From Anaerolineales bacterium (lineage in GTDB: Bacteria; Chloroflexota; Anaerolineae; Anaerolineales; UBA11579), in assembly GCA_019454165.1 (NCBI GenBank), contig CP075367.1:1404805-1468804 (forward strand): DNA of 64,000 bases, written 5' to 3'. Made by a program: the position numbers and the translations under genes. Position 1 is the first letter of the stretch. Every line of letters starts with the position of its first letter. The notes under the pieces are model-generated. The model saw only the letters and a program-made list of their open reading frames with translations, was not told the DNA's origin and searched no databases. This document shows positions 1-7,554 of this stretch, piece after piece.

Positions 1-692
1 GTCAGTTGGTGGGGCAGGCGGCTCGGAATATGGCGTTGCCACAGGGTGAGCCGGGCGGTTTCGTCTGGCAGCGGCATAGCTACGTGGCTGAGGATGCGGC
101 GCGTGAAGGCCGGATCGTAGTTGGAGGCCAGGTTGGTGGCGAAGACGACCACGCCGGCGAAACGGTCCAGTTCCAGCAGCATCACGGACCGGCTGACATT
201 CACGGCATGGTCTGTGCTTTGCGATACGTTGGTGAGGCGTTTGCCCAGGATGGAGTCAGCTTCGTCAAAGAACAGCAGCGCTCCGGTTTGGCTTGCTTTC
301 GCAAAGGCGGCCTTGATGTTCTTGGGCGTCTCGCCGACATACTTGGACTCCACCTCGGCGTAGTTGACGCGGATGATGCCGAGGCCGAGTTCACCGGCGA
401 TGGCTTCAGCGGCCAGGCTCTTGCCGGTGCCGGGCGGGCCGTAGAAGTTGATGGCCGTGCGCCCGCCATGTGGGTCAATCTCCGCCAAGCCGAATTCCTC
501 ATAGAGGAGGCGGTGGTGGCGTATCTTGGTCACCATAGCGCGGATTTGGCTCAGCGTGTGTTCGTCTGCGATGAGATCAGCCAGTTGGCGCATAGGAGTC
601 TCGACCTCAAACATGGCCAGGCGGCGGGCGGCGTCTCCGGCTTCGGCGGCCAGTTTGCTGTTGGCCTGTATGGCTGGCGTAGCGCTGCTCAT
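1..692 (-). CDS. AAA+ ATPase, C-terminal end beyond the window
   Basis: The reading frame starts at 692 and runs off the left edge, so about 230 residues are visible. The translation has Walker A GPPGTGKS (about residues 85-92), Walker B LLFFDEAD (139-146), sensor 1 FATN (184-187) and a paired Arg (198-199) in arginine-finger position. These make it a classical AAA+ ATPase that should use ATP hydrolysis to remodel a protein or complex. The first 60 residues are a helical N-domain with no family I recognise. Its ATG overlaps the stop of the upstream MerR-type gene (ATGA at 689-692), so the two are translationally coupled and share the promoter at 1488-1518. The substrate is unknown. Confidence 0.88.
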   Translation of the reverse strand, partial: MSSATPAIQANSKLAAEAGDAARRLAMFEVETPMRQLADLIADEHTLSQIRAMVTKIRHHRLLYEEFGLAEIDPHGGRTAINFYGPPGTGKSLAAEAIAGELGLGIIRVNYAEVESKYVGETPKNIKAAFAKASQTGALLFFDEADSILGKRLTNVSQSTDHAVNVSRSVMLLELDRFAGVVVFATNLASNYDPAFTRRILSHVAMPLPDETARLTLWQRHIPSRLPHQL

Positions 693-1480
693 TCTTTCAG
701 AATCCCTAGTTCTCGTTGCAGCCACTCGGTCTCCAACGTGTCCACATAGTGGTTGATGGCTTGCTGCAGGAAGGCGGGCAGTCCGGGATGGATGGCGGTG
801 AAGGTGGCGTTGAAATCCGGGTGCTCGTTGTACATATCACCCAGGCCGCGTAGCATGTCGAAGGTGGGCTCGTAGAAATTGCGCAGGTGCTGGTGCCACT
901 GCGCCAGGTTGGCCTGTACCTGGCTGCTGGCGGGTTCTGTATCTATGTGGTTTGCAATCTCCTGATAGATGCGGCCACCCTCGGCCATGATTTCGGCTTG
1001 CTTCTCTCTGCTGTAGCTGTTCCATAGCTTGATGGTTTCGCGGGCGCCGTCGCCCCAGTTTTCAATCGCCTGTGCCTCGTGGGCTTGTTGCTTCTCTTCG
1101 CTGAAGCCCTCAAACAGCTTTTTCTCGCTCATCAGTACTTCTCCTATCAAGTGCATGATTGTGGCGTCTACGGTGCGGATTAGGCGCTGGGTGTGCAGCT
1201 GGCGCTCCTGCAGGCGCAGGCGGTGCACCTGCAGCGCGCTCAGCAGGTCAAAGCCGGGCTGCTGCAAGGCAGCCTTGATTTTGTCGAGTTCAAAGCCCAG
1301 CTCACGGAAGAACAGGATTTGCTGCAGGCGCAGCACATCCTGTTCGTCGTAGTGACGGTATCCGTTGGGGCTAACTTTGGCCGGTTTCAGCAGGCCAATC
1401 TGGTCGTAGTGGCGCAGAGTGCGCGGCGTTACTCCGGCCAGGTCTGCAAGCTGCTTTACCGTGTACATCTTGGTGTCCAT
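689..1480 (-). CDS. MerR-family regulator with TipAS-like C-terminal domain
   Basis: A MerR winged helix lies at residues 5-75 (YTVKQLADLAGVTPRTLRHY), followed by the dimerisation helix. From about residue 125 to the end there is a helical TipAS-like domain, the fold that binds thiopeptides and other small ligands in TipA and similar regulators. I chose the ATG at 1480. The earlier in-frame ATG at 1492 lies inside the -10 box, and transcription should begin close to 1481. A third ATG at 1468 is possible. The protein of 263 residues has the usual TipAL length. It is co-transcribed with the AAA+ ATPase and probably controls its own operon. The ligand cannot be read from the sequence. Confidence 0.88.
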   Translation of the reverse strand: MDTKMYTVKQLADLAGVTPRTLRHYDQIGLLKPAKVSPNGYRHYDEQDVLRLQQILFFRELGFELDKIKAALQQPGFDLLSALQVHRLRLQERQLHTQRLIRTVDATIMHLIGEVLMSEKKLFEGFSEEKQQAHEAQAIENWGDGARETIKLWNSYSREKQAEIMAEGGRIYQEIANHIDTEPASSQVQANLAQWHQHLRNFYEPTFDMLRGLGDMYNEHPDFNATFTAIHPGLPAFLQQAINHYVDTLETEWLQRELGILKE

Positions 1481-1487
1481 GCCAGAG

Positions 1488-1518
1488 AGCATACGCTATG
1501 ACGTAGCGTCAATGTCAA
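1488..1518 (-). promoter_or_regulatory. MerR-type promoter and operator
   Basis: On the minus strand a -35 TTGACA (1518-1513) and a -10 TATGCT (1493-1488) are separated by 19 bp, the over-long spacing typical of MerR-activated promoters. The spacer contains a perfect inverted repeat, ACGCTA-TGACG-TAGCGT (1493-1509), centred between the two hexamers as in known MerR operators. The start codon of the regulator follows 7 nt after the -10, so the mRNA would be leaderless or nearly so. Confidence 0.85.
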
Positions 1519-1550
1519 GGGGTGGAAAAGTTCACTCGCAGCAGCAAACA

Positions 1551-1581
1551 AAAAGAGCACGGCCTCGCCGTGCTCTTTTTT
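1551..1581 (-). terminator. Intrinsic terminator of the ArsR operon
   Basis: A perfect 13-bp stem (AAAAGAGCACGGC with its complement) and a three-base loop are flanked by A and T runs. It lies between the end of the ArsR gene (1595) and the MerR promoter (1518), and can terminate minus-strand transcripts entering from the ArsR operon. Confidence 0.85.
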
Positions 1582-1594
1582 TTGTCTGTGCCGG

Positions 1595-1906
1595 TCAGTC
1601 TTTGGGTAGTTTGGCGGCCGCCCGGGCAACCTCATCTGGGGTCAGGCGGATGTCAAAGTCTTCAAGCTGATAGACTCGCATTGCCTTGCCATCGGCGGAA
1701 ACTTCCAAGCCGCTTGAGACCAGACCGGCTTCCTCCAGCTTCTTGAGGTGCATGATCAGCAGGGGGCGGCTGATCTCCAGGTCACGGGCCAGTTGGCTGA
1801 CATAGTTGCTGCTGCTGCGCAGCGCCGCTAGGATGCGCATGCGGTGCGGGTTGTCTAAGGCGGCCATGACCAGCGGCAGGTTGTGGGTGGGCTTAGGGCT
1901 GCTCAT
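1595..1906 (-). CDS. ArsR-family transcriptional regulator
   Basis: This is a 103-residue single-domain winged helix of the ArsR/SmtB type. NPHRMRILAAL forms the first helices, and VSQLARDLEISRPLLIMHLK is the helix-turn-helix, followed by a short wing and the acidic tail LTPDEVARAA. There is no CxC or His-rich metal site, so it probably does not sense metal in the usual way. It lies 29 nt downstream of a small membrane protein and shares its promoter. A palindrome overlapping that promoter (2163-2180) is the likely autoregulatory operator. The family is clear; the ligand and targets are unknown. Confidence 0.85.
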   Translation of the reverse strand: MSSPKPTHNLPLVMAALDNPHRMRILAALRSSSNYVSQLARDLEISRPLLIMHLKKLEEAGLVSSGLEVSADGKAMRVYQLEDFDIRLTPDEVARAAAKLPKD

Positions 1907-1935
1907 GGTCAGATTAGTGCTGCGGCTGCTTAGTG

Positions 1936-2139
1936 CTACTCAACCTCACGCAGCAGCTTCTCGATGGCGGCCACTTTGCTGCGCAGCTCCTGTACGCCTT
2001 CGTTGATCTCGGTCAGCGTTGCCTGAACTTCGGCTGAATTCTCGCGGGACTTTCCTTTGATCACCATCGAAATGAAAATGAAGGTGATCGCTACAACGGC
2101 AACGATCATGATGAACAGGTATGGGGTCATTTCGAACAT
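1936..2139 (-). CDS. Small membrane protein with PspB-like architecture
   Basis: The 67-residue protein has a hydrophobic helix at about residues 5-27 (YLFIMIVAVVAITFIFISMV), a short basic stretch (KGKSR) and then a heptad-rich coiled coil to the C-terminus. This layout is that of phage-shock protein B and of small membrane partners of regulators, but I see no diagnostic sequence match. GGAGAG precedes the ATG by a few bases. It is the first gene of a two-gene operon with the ArsR protein, so it may be a membrane sensor or partner. The function is inference only. Confidence 0.75.
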   Translation of the reverse strand: MFEMTPYLFIMIVAVVAITFIFISMVIKGKSRENSAEVQATLTEINEGVQELRSKVAAIEKLLREVE

Positions 2140-2162
2140 TTTGTCTCTCCAATTTGGTTATG

Positions 2163-2201
2163 TGTAATAAATATATTACATGTGTATTGTTTATTTGTCA
2201 A
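2163..2201 (-). promoter_or_regulatory. Promoter with palindromic ArsR-type operator
   Basis: The minus strand has TTGACA (2201-2196), a 17-bp spacer and TAATAT (2178-2173). A perfect 7-4-7 palindrome, TGTAATA-AATA-TATTACA (2163-2180), covers the -10 hexamer. Binding there would block polymerase, as expected for repression by the ArsR protein encoded in the same operon. Confidence 0.8.
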
Positions 2202-2210
2202 GTATGGAAT

Positions 2211-2245
2211 AAAAAGAGCCGCCCCAACGGGCGGCTCTTTTTTTT
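2211..2245 (-). terminator. Intrinsic terminator after the PAS-UbiA gene
   Basis: A 9-bp GC stem (GAGCCGCCC, loop CAAC, complement) is flanked by an A run on the left and an eight-base T run on the right, so it could act on either strand. By position it ends the minus-strand PAS-UbiA transcript. Confidence 0.85.
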
Positions 2246-2261
2246 GAGTTGGGTAGGAGGA

Positions 2262-3563
2262 CTACAGCCCCAGCAAACGAGCCAGCGAGTCGCTCCAGAA
2301 AATGCCAGCCGCCATCAGCAAGCCGGCGATGGCGTGCAGCTGGATGGTGGTGACGTTGGCGCGCACCAGGCTGCGCTCGCGGTATTCGCGCAGGATCACG
2401 CGGCTGGCCTGGATGGCCAGCGGGGCGGCGGCCAGGATCAGCAAGGCGCCGATGGGGAACAGGCCGCTGACTAGGGTCCAGTACAGCGCCAGGCCGAAGG
2501 CGGCCAGCATGAGCAGCACGTAGCCGTAGCGAGCGCGCTCCTTGCCCAGCACCACCACCAGGTTCTCTTTGCCGGTGGCCTTGTCGGCTTCTTCATCAGG
2601 GAACTGGTTGATCCACAGGATGGCGATGGTCAGCAGGCCGATGGGCACACCGGCCAGGAAGTCGGCCAGGGTGGCGCGGCCGGTGAGGGCGTAGACCGTG
2701 CCGGCCACGGCCAGCGGGCCGAAGCTCAAGCCCACGGCCAGCTCGCCCAAGCCCTTGCGGGCGGCCAGGCGCAGCGGGGGCGCGGTGTAAAAGTAGGCGA
2801 AGAAGGCGCCCAGCAGGCCGAAGGCCAGCAGACCCCAGCCGCTTTGCAGCGCCAGCACCAGGCCCATGCCGCCGGAGAGCAGCAGAGCGATGCTGGCAAC
2901 CGCCAGCAGGGTCTTCTCGTTCACCAGGCCGAGCTCGATCGAGCGGCTGCCGCCGGAGTAGGGCAGGAAGTAATCATTGTTGGCGGGGTCGGTGCCGCTG
3001 GTCCAGTCAAAGTAATCGTTGAAGGTGTTGGCGGACACGTGCAGCAGGATGCCGGCGAACAGCGCCAGCAGGAACTTGCCGGTGGGGAAGGGCGAGACGA
3101 TGTTGTTGGCGGCCACCCAGGCGCCGCCGATGAGGATCGGCACGATAACGGCGGTGAGGAATGGGGCGCGGGTGATGACCAGCCAGGTGAAGATCTTGGT
3201 CATCAGGCTGATCTTGGGCATGGCCTGCTTGACCGGCAGATCGATCTCCTCGGTCACGCCGCAGAAACCATCCTGCACGCCATCTTTGAAGGTGGGGGTG
3301 ATGCGAATGTCGGCGGCGAACAGCTCGCCGTTCTTGCGCACGAACACCGTACGGCCAACGTACTCGCCTTTTACGGAGGCGGTCTTGAGCCAGGTGGGTA
3401 CGTGCTCGAGCACGACCTGGCCGGGCGAGAAGAGCGAGACGCGCTTCTTGCCGACGATCTCTTCCTTGGTATAGCCGAACATCACTTCGGAGCCATCACC
3501 GAAGGTCTCGATGCGGCCTTCCAGGTCACACGTGATCACTGATTTTGCGAGGGTTTTTGCCAT
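2262..3563 (-). CDS. PAS domain fused to UbiA/MenA-type prenyltransferase
   Basis: Residues 1-110 form a PAS/PAC sensor domain (ITCDLEGRIETFGDGSEVMF through the C-terminal PAC-like strands). Residues 125-433 are a polytopic UbiA prenyltransferase. The first Asp-rich motif is NDYFDWTSGTD and the second is NQFPDEEADKATGK, which bind Mg2+ and prenyl diphosphate. The motif spacing and the DYFDxxxGxD form resemble MenA and related 1,4-dihydroxy-2-naphthoate polyprenyltransferases, so it may act in menaquinone or another isoprenoid-quinone pathway. UbiA enzymes normally have about 300 residues, and the extra 125 are the PAS domain. It is a single gene with its own terminator. Confidence 0.88.
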   Translation of the reverse strand: MAKTLAKSVITCDLEGRIETFGDGSEVMFGYTKEEIVGKKRVSLFSPGQVVLEHVPTWLKTASVKGEYVGRTVFVRKNGELFAADIRITPTFKDGVQDGFCGVTEEIDLPVKQAMPKISLMTKIFTWLVITRAPFLTAVIVPILIGGAWVAANNIVSPFPTGKFLLALFAGILLHVSANTFNDYFDWTSGTDPANNDYFLPYSGGSRSIELGLVNEKTLLAVASIALLLSGGMGLVLALQSGWGLLAFGLLGAFFAYFYTAPPLRLAARKGLGELAVGLSFGPLAVAGTVYALTGRATLADFLAGVPIGLLTIAILWINQFPDEEADKATGKENLVVVLGKERARYGYVLLMLAAFGLALYWTLVSGLFPIGALLILAAAPLAIQASRVILREYRERSLVRANVTTIQLHAIAGLLMAAGIFWSDSLARLLGL

Positions 3564-3720
3564 AACAGTCTCCTAGCCTATTGGGGAAAGAATCTGTTTT
3601 GTGCGTTTCATCACAATTATAGGGCGTTTCGTTATCTTGTCAACGCCGTTCATGGGCTGACATTACGCAAAAAGCGAAACCAAATCGCGGCCCTGGCGTA
3701 TAACATGGTGCAAGAGAAAC

Positions 3721-4329
3721 GTGAGGAATTCATTGCAGCCTGATGAGCAGAAATGGCTGCGCATGGCCCAGCAGGGCGATGCGCAGGCTTTTTCACAATT
3801 GGTGGAGCTGTACGCGACCCCAGTCCACAACTTGTGCTACCGCATGCTGGGCAACACCCAGGATGCGGAGGATGCCGCGCAGGAAGCGTTCCTGCGGGCG
3901 TTCCGAGCCATCGGCCGCTATGACCCCAAGCGCAAGTTTGCCAGTTGGCTGCTGAGCATCGCCGCCAACTACTGCATTGACCAGTACCGGCGGGCACGCT
4001 TCAACACCGTCTCGCTGGACGAGTCGCCCGAGGCCAGCCTGGGCGACAAGAGCGCCGGGCCAGCGGCGCGGCTGGTGCAGCGCGAAACACAGGATGAGCT
4101 GCAGGCGCTGCTGACCCGCCTGGACCCGCGCGACCGGGCGGCCATCATCCTGTACTACTGGCATGAACTCTCGTATGAGGAGATCGCTGCGCAGCTTTCC
4201 CTCAGTGAGAGTGCGCTGAAAAGCCGCTTGCACCGCGCCCGGCGCAGCCTGGCCGAGGCCTGGGAACGGAGCCAGCAGCAACCCGCAGCAAGGAGCAAGA
4301 AACATGAACAAGCCACCGTACGAAACTGA
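3721..4329 (+). CDS. ECF-type RNA polymerase sigma factor
   Basis: Sigma region 2 lies at about residues 20-90 (YRMLGNTQDAEDAAQEAFLR, FASWLLSIAANYCIDQYRR). Region 4 with its helix-turn-helix is at 130-180 (LSYEEIAAQLSLSESALKSR). The start is uncertain: GTG at 3721 is listed, but TTG at 3733 has the better ribosome-binding site (GAGGA five bases upstream). The gene overlaps the next one by 26 bp, and the group continues into a bactofilin-like membrane protein, so this sigma factor probably controls an envelope response. It is one of three ECF modules in the window. Confidence 0.93.
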   Translation: MRNSLQPDEQKWLRMAQQGDAQAFSQLVELYATPVHNLCYRMLGNTQDAEDAAQEAFLRAFRAIGRYDPKRKFASWLLSIAANYCIDQYRRARFNTVSLDESPEASLGDKSAGPAARLVQRETQDELQALLTRLDPRDRAAIILYYWHELSYEEIAAQLSLSESALKSRLHRARRSLAEAWERSQQQPAARSKKHEQATVRN

Positions 4330-4756
4330 GACTTTGCCACCCAGCTGGGCCGCGCTCGAAGAGCGCCTGCGCTCAGCCGAGATGGTGGCGCCGCGGGCGG
4401 GCTTCGCCCGCCGCTGGCAGGCGCGCTGGCGTGCCGCCGGGGCGCCGCAGGTTTCACGCGCGCAGGCCGCCGGGTTGCTGGCAGCCTCTGGCTTGTTGAC
4501 GCTGGCTTTGTTCGTGCTGCTGCTGGCGCTGCTGCCGCCGTTGGGCGAGCTGCAGCCCGACCATCTGCTGGCGGATGTTGTGCGCAGCCTCAGCACGCTG
4601 GCGGTGGCCAGCCGCGTGCTGGTGAACACGTTGAACAGCTTGCTGGCGCAGATCCCGAGCGCCGTATGGATCGTAATGAATACCAGCGCACTGGCAGCCC
4701 TGGTGCTGACCGTGCTTCTGCTGGACCGAAGGAATGTAGGTAAGGAGACAAAATGA
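4304..4756 (+). CDS. Membrane protein, probable anti-sigma factor
   Basis: The 150-residue protein has a basic cytoplasmic N-terminal part (about 1-60) and two hydrophobic segments (about 62-85 and 120-142). It starts inside the ECF sigma gene and ends inside the start of the next gene, which is the usual place for a cognate anti-sigma factor. The N-terminal part lacks the HxxxCxxC zinc anti-sigma signature, so the assignment rests on context and topology. Inference. Confidence 0.65.
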   Translation: MNKPPYETETLPPSWAALEERLRSAEMVAPRAGFARRWQARWRAAGAPQVSRAQAAGLLAASGLLTLALFVLLLALLPPLGELQPDHLLADVVRSLSTLAVASRVLVNTLNSLLAQIPSAVWIVMNTSALAALVLTVLLLDRRNVGKETK

Positions 4757-5820
4757 TGCGTTCAAAATGGTTTGCAGCCCTGCTGTTGGCTGCTGTGGTG
4801 GTGTTGGCCCTGCCGGGTGTGGCGTATGCAGCCCCGGCCGCGCTGCCTGCCTTGGATGAGATCGTACTGGGGCGTGACTTCACGCTCGAGGCGGGCCGCA
4901 CCCTGAGCGGCGACCTGGTGGTGCTGGGCGGCAGCCTGGTGCTGGAAGAGAACAGTGAAGTGACCGGCCAGGTGGCCGTGATCGGCGGCGATGCGGACAT
5001 CTCTGGCCGCATCGAAGGTGACCTGGTGGTCATCGGTGGCGAGGCGACCCTGAATGCTGGCGCGGTGCTCAACGGCGATCTGGTCGTGCCGACCGGCATG
5101 GCCGAGATCTCCCCGGCGGCGATCGTGCGCGGCAGTACCGTGTACGATGTGCAGTTCCCCTGGGGTGATGACACCTGGCGCGGCCCTGACGGCATGCGCA
5201 ACTTCGGCAATATGCCTGAGCCGACCTATGTAGCCCGCGAGATCGGACGCGGCATCTGGGCTGACTTTGTGTGGCTGCTGTTCCGCTCGGTGGCGATGGC
5301 TACCGTGGCTTTGCTGCTGGTGCTGTTCATGGAGCGCCACATGCGCCAGGTGGCGAAGGTGATCACCGAGCAACCGCCGTTGGCGGCAGGCGTTGGCCTG
5401 CTGACCGTGCTGGCGGTGGGCGCGGCCGCGGTGATGCTCAGCATCACGCTGATCTTCATCCCCGTGGCGGTATTGCTGCCCTTCCTGTTGGTGACGGCCT
5501 GGGCCTTTGGCTGGATCAGCCTGGGAGTTGAAGTCGGCCGCCGCATGGCGGACGCCTTCAAGGCGGTATGGTCGCCAGCGCTGCAGGCGCTACTGGGCAC
5601 CTTCACGCTGACCTTCGCCGTGGGCGCGGTGGGCTGGGTGCCATGCCTGGGTTGGCTGCTGGGCGTCGTGGTCGGTTTGGCCGGCCTGGGCGCCACGGTG
5701 CTGACCCGCTTCGGCGGGCAGGACTATCCTGGCCCGGCGGCGGTGGCTCCGCAGGCTGCGCCCCCGGCGCTGCCTGCGCCGCGCAAGCGCGCGGTCAAGA
5801 AGAGCACGCGCCGCAGCTAG
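4753..5820 (+). CDS. Secreted/membrane bactofilin-like polymer-forming protein
   Basis: A signal peptide (about residues 1-27, ending VAYAAPAA) leads into a hydrophilic region of repeated short beta strands. GDLVV, GQVAVIGG and GDLVVIGG recur between residues 50 and 115, the pattern of polymer-forming bactofilin-like beta helices. Four or more membrane helices follow (about 175-310), and the tail is Lys/Arg-rich. The beta part would be outside the cell and the tail inside. It is the third gene of the ECF operon and the likely effector or target of that stress module. A terminator follows directly. Confidence 0.72.
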   Translation: MMRSKWFAALLLAAVVVLALPGVAYAAPAALPALDEIVLGRDFTLEAGRTLSGDLVVLGGSLVLEENSEVTGQVAVIGGDADISGRIEGDLVVIGGEATLNAGAVLNGDLVVPTGMAEISPAAIVRGSTVYDVQFPWGDDTWRGPDGMRNFGNMPEPTYVAREIGRGIWADFVWLLFRSVAMATVALLLVLFMERHMRQVAKVITEQPPLAAGVGLLTVLAVGAAAVMLSITLIFIPVAVLLPFLLVTAWAFGWISLGVEVGRRMADAFKAVWSPALQALLGTFTLTFAVGAVGWVPCLGWLLGVVVGLAGLGATVLTRFGGQDYPGPAAVAPQAAPPALPAPRKRAVKKSTRRS

Positions 5821-5837
5821 CGCATTGAGTGCAAGCA

Positions 5838-5868
5838 AAAAAGACCCGCCGTCGGCGGGTCTTTTTTT
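5838..5868 (+). terminator. Intrinsic terminator of the first ECF operon
   Basis: The stem AAAAGACCCGCC, loop GTC and complement GGCGGGTCTTTT are followed by a T run, 17 nt after the stop codon of the bactofilin-like gene. Confidence 0.9.
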
Positions 5869-5884
5869 ATTGGCAAACTGCGCA

Positions 5885-5893
5885 TGTTATACT
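5885..5893 (+). promoter_or_regulatory. Extended -10 promoter upstream of the second ECF gene
   Basis: TG-T-TATACT is an extended -10 element about 95 nt before the GTG start of the second ECF gene. No convincing -35 hexamer is seen. Confidence 0.5.
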
Positions 5894-5989
5894 GGCCTAG
5901 CTCAGTACGTTTCCCACTTTTGATCGACATGCAACCTTCTGCAATCATCTGGGTTAATTTAATTGACGCTGCTCTGGACGGGCGCTCGC

Positions 5990-6586
5990 GTGGCTGAGTG
6001 GACTGACGAGAAGATCCTCGCCAAGGCCACCCAGGGCGATAGTGATGCGTTTGGCATGCTGTATGACAAGTATGCCGGGCGTATCTATAACTATATCTAC
6101 TATCGCACCGGCAGCACGCAAGACGCAGAAGACCTGACCTCACGGGTGTTCTTCCGGGCCATGCGGCACATTACCAGCTACACCGATCGGGGCGTGCCGT
6201 TCTCCGCCTGGTTGTACCGTATTGCGCACAACCTGGTGGCCAACTGGCACCGCGACAGCAGCCGCCGGCAGGAAGTGGAGCTGGAGGACGGCTACCGGGC
6301 CAGCAAGAGCGAGGAATACCCGGAGAGCGTGCTGATGGAGACCGAGGAGCAGAACGCGCTGATGAAATTCATCCGCGAGCTGCCCGAGGAACGCCAACAG
6401 CTGCTGATCCTGAAGTTTACGCAGCACATGTCGAATGCCGAGATCGGGCAGATCATGGATCGCACCGAAGGGGCGATCAAGAGCTTGTATCACCGCACGC
6501 TGCTTGCGCTGCGTGAGGAGATCCGCAAGGATACATCCGGCCAGTTTGCGCTTGAAGAATTTGGCAAGCTGCCGGACGAGGAGTAG
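5990..6586 (+). CDS. ECF-type RNA polymerase sigma factor
   Basis: Region 2 is at about residues 15-80 (STQDAEDLTSRVFFRAMRHI, VPFSAWLYRIAHNLVANWHR). Region 4 is at 120-175 (MSNAEIGQIMDRTEGAIKSL). I prefer the GTG at 5990 (MAEWTDEKIL); a TTG nine codons earlier is also open. Eight bases separate its stop from a small one-helix membrane protein that is its probable anti-sigma partner. No bactofilin-like gene follows, so it is a separate module from the one at 3721. Confidence 0.92.
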   Translation: MAEWTDEKILAKATQGDSDAFGMLYDKYAGRIYNYIYYRTGSTQDAEDLTSRVFFRAMRHITSYTDRGVPFSAWLYRIAHNLVANWHRDSSRRQEVELEDGYRASKSEEYPESVLMETEEQNALMKFIRELPEERQQLLILKFTQHMSNAEIGQIMDRTEGAIKSLYHRTLLALREEIRKDTSGQFALEEFGKLPDEE

Positions 6587-6594
6587 GGCTGAAG

Positions 6595-6960
6595 ATGAGT
6601 GGAATCATTTGGCCATGGGAACGTAAGAAGGTGCAGCGCGAACTGGATTCGGTCGAGGATATGCTCGAATCCGTGTTCAAGCCGGTGGATGCGCGCCCCT
6701 CGTTCACGGCGGACCTGCGCAAGCGCCTGGTGCGCAAGCAAGGGCCGCTGGCCAAGGCCAGCCTGACCACGCTGGAACTGGTGCTGCTGATCGGTGGGGC
6801 GATCGCCGGCGTGCTGGTGTTCTTCTTTACCGTGGTGCGCACGGTGGCGGGTTTGCTGACCGGGCGGCGCGGCAAGAAGGCCGCGGCGAAGAAGGCGCCG
6901 GATGAGAGGGCGGCCGAGAAGCCGCAAGGCAAGCTGAAGACAAAAAAGAGAGCTGCGTAA
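6595..6960 (+). CDS. Small single-pass membrane protein, probable anti-sigma
   Basis: The 121 residues consist of a charged N-terminal half (with LDSVEDMLESVFKPVDARPS), one strong membrane helix (about 63-85, LVLLIGGAIAGVLVFFFTVV) and a Lys/Ala-rich tail. The N-terminal part resembles the short sigma-binding segments of ECF-associated membrane proteins, but there is no zinc motif. Its stop codon is the loop of the operon terminator, so the last five codons (KKRAA) are part of the stem. Confidence 0.65.
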   Translation: MSGIIWPWERKKVQRELDSVEDMLESVFKPVDARPSFTADLRKRLVRKQGPLAKASLTTLELVLLIGGAIAGVLVFFFTVVRTVAGLLTGRRGKKAAAKKAPDERAAEKPQGKLKTKKRAA

Positions 6961-6975
6961 GCAGCTCTCTTTTTT
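6942..6975 (+). terminator. Terminator containing the stop codon
   Basis: A 15-bp perfect stem with loop GTAA, and a T run within the 3' arm. The TAA stop of the preceding gene is in the loop. Confidence 0.9.
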
Positions 6976-6987
6976 GTGCGTACGCAC

Positions 6988-7090
6988 GTCATTCCGAAGC
7001 GGCGAAGCCGCGAGGAATCCTTTAGGTCATGAGGAGTCTTGCTATGACCTAAAGGATTCCTCGCCTCGCTATGCTCGGCTTCGGAATGAC
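6988..7090. repeat. GTCATTCC inverted repeat, copy 1
   Basis: The 103-bp element begins GTCATTCCGAAGC and ends GCTTCGGAATGAC. Inside is a second inverted pair, GAGGAATCCTTTAGGTCAT with its complement. A nearly identical copy is at 7356-7458 and a diverged one at 43276-43393. Confidence 0.92.
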
Positions 7091-7117
7091 AGGGTGGGTG
7101 GAATGACGGGGTGCTTG

Positions 7118-7144
7118 GTAGGGGCGGGGTTACCCCGCCCCTAC
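7118..7144. repeat. TAGGGGCGGGG palindrome, copy 1
   Basis: Near-perfect palindrome GTAGGGGCGGGGT-T-ACCCCGCCCCTAC. Related copies are at 7524-7551 and 57098-57125. Confidence 0.85.
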
Positions 7145-7355
7145 GCGGGGTATGAGCAGGCCAGGCAAGCAGTGCATCCGAGCGCAGCGAGGGATCCTCG
7201 GTGGGCCAGCGAGTATGCAGCGTATGCATGGAAGATGAGGCTTGGGAGGGTTCCTCACTGGTCTGGGTTCGTGCGCTACTACGCAGCGCGGTCTGGTGAG
7301 GGTGGACAAACCCGGTCGGAATGACAGGGTGGTGGTGGAATGACAGCGGTGCGCC

Positions 7356-7458
7356 GTCATTCCGAAGCGGCGAAGCCGCGAGGAATCCTTTAGGACATGA
7401 GAAGTCTTGCTATGACCTAAAGGATTCCTCGCCTCGCTATGCTCGGCTTCGGAATGAC
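7356..7458. repeat. GTCATTCC inverted repeat, copy 2
   Basis: Same 103-bp unit as 6988-7090, differing at only a couple of positions in the central loop. Confidence 0.92.
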
Positions 7459-7523
7459 AGGTATGGGCGGAGTATTGGCGTTAACTGCAGATTGCTTCGC
7501 TGCTCGCAATGACGGGGTGCTTG

Positions 7524-7551
7524 GTAGGGGCGGGGGTCACCCCGCCCCTAC
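7524..7551. repeat. TAGGGGCGGGG palindrome, copy 2
   Basis: Palindrome of the same family as 7118-7144, ending just before the stop codon of the downstream minus-strand gene. Confidence 0.85.
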
Positions 7552-7554
7552 AAC

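Larger units (their letters stand above)
6961..7554. other. Gene-free repeat block
   Basis: No credible gene is present in these 594 bases. They hold two 103-bp copies of a GTCATTCC-type inverted repeat and two copies of a TAGGGGCGGGG palindrome, with low-complexity GGAATGACAGGGTGGTG links between them. Open frames here are by-products of the repeats. Confidence 0.85.

Noticed and set aside
6961..7554. Short frames in the repeat block
   Set aside because: They translate the palindromic repeats and have no ribosome-binding sites or recognisable content.
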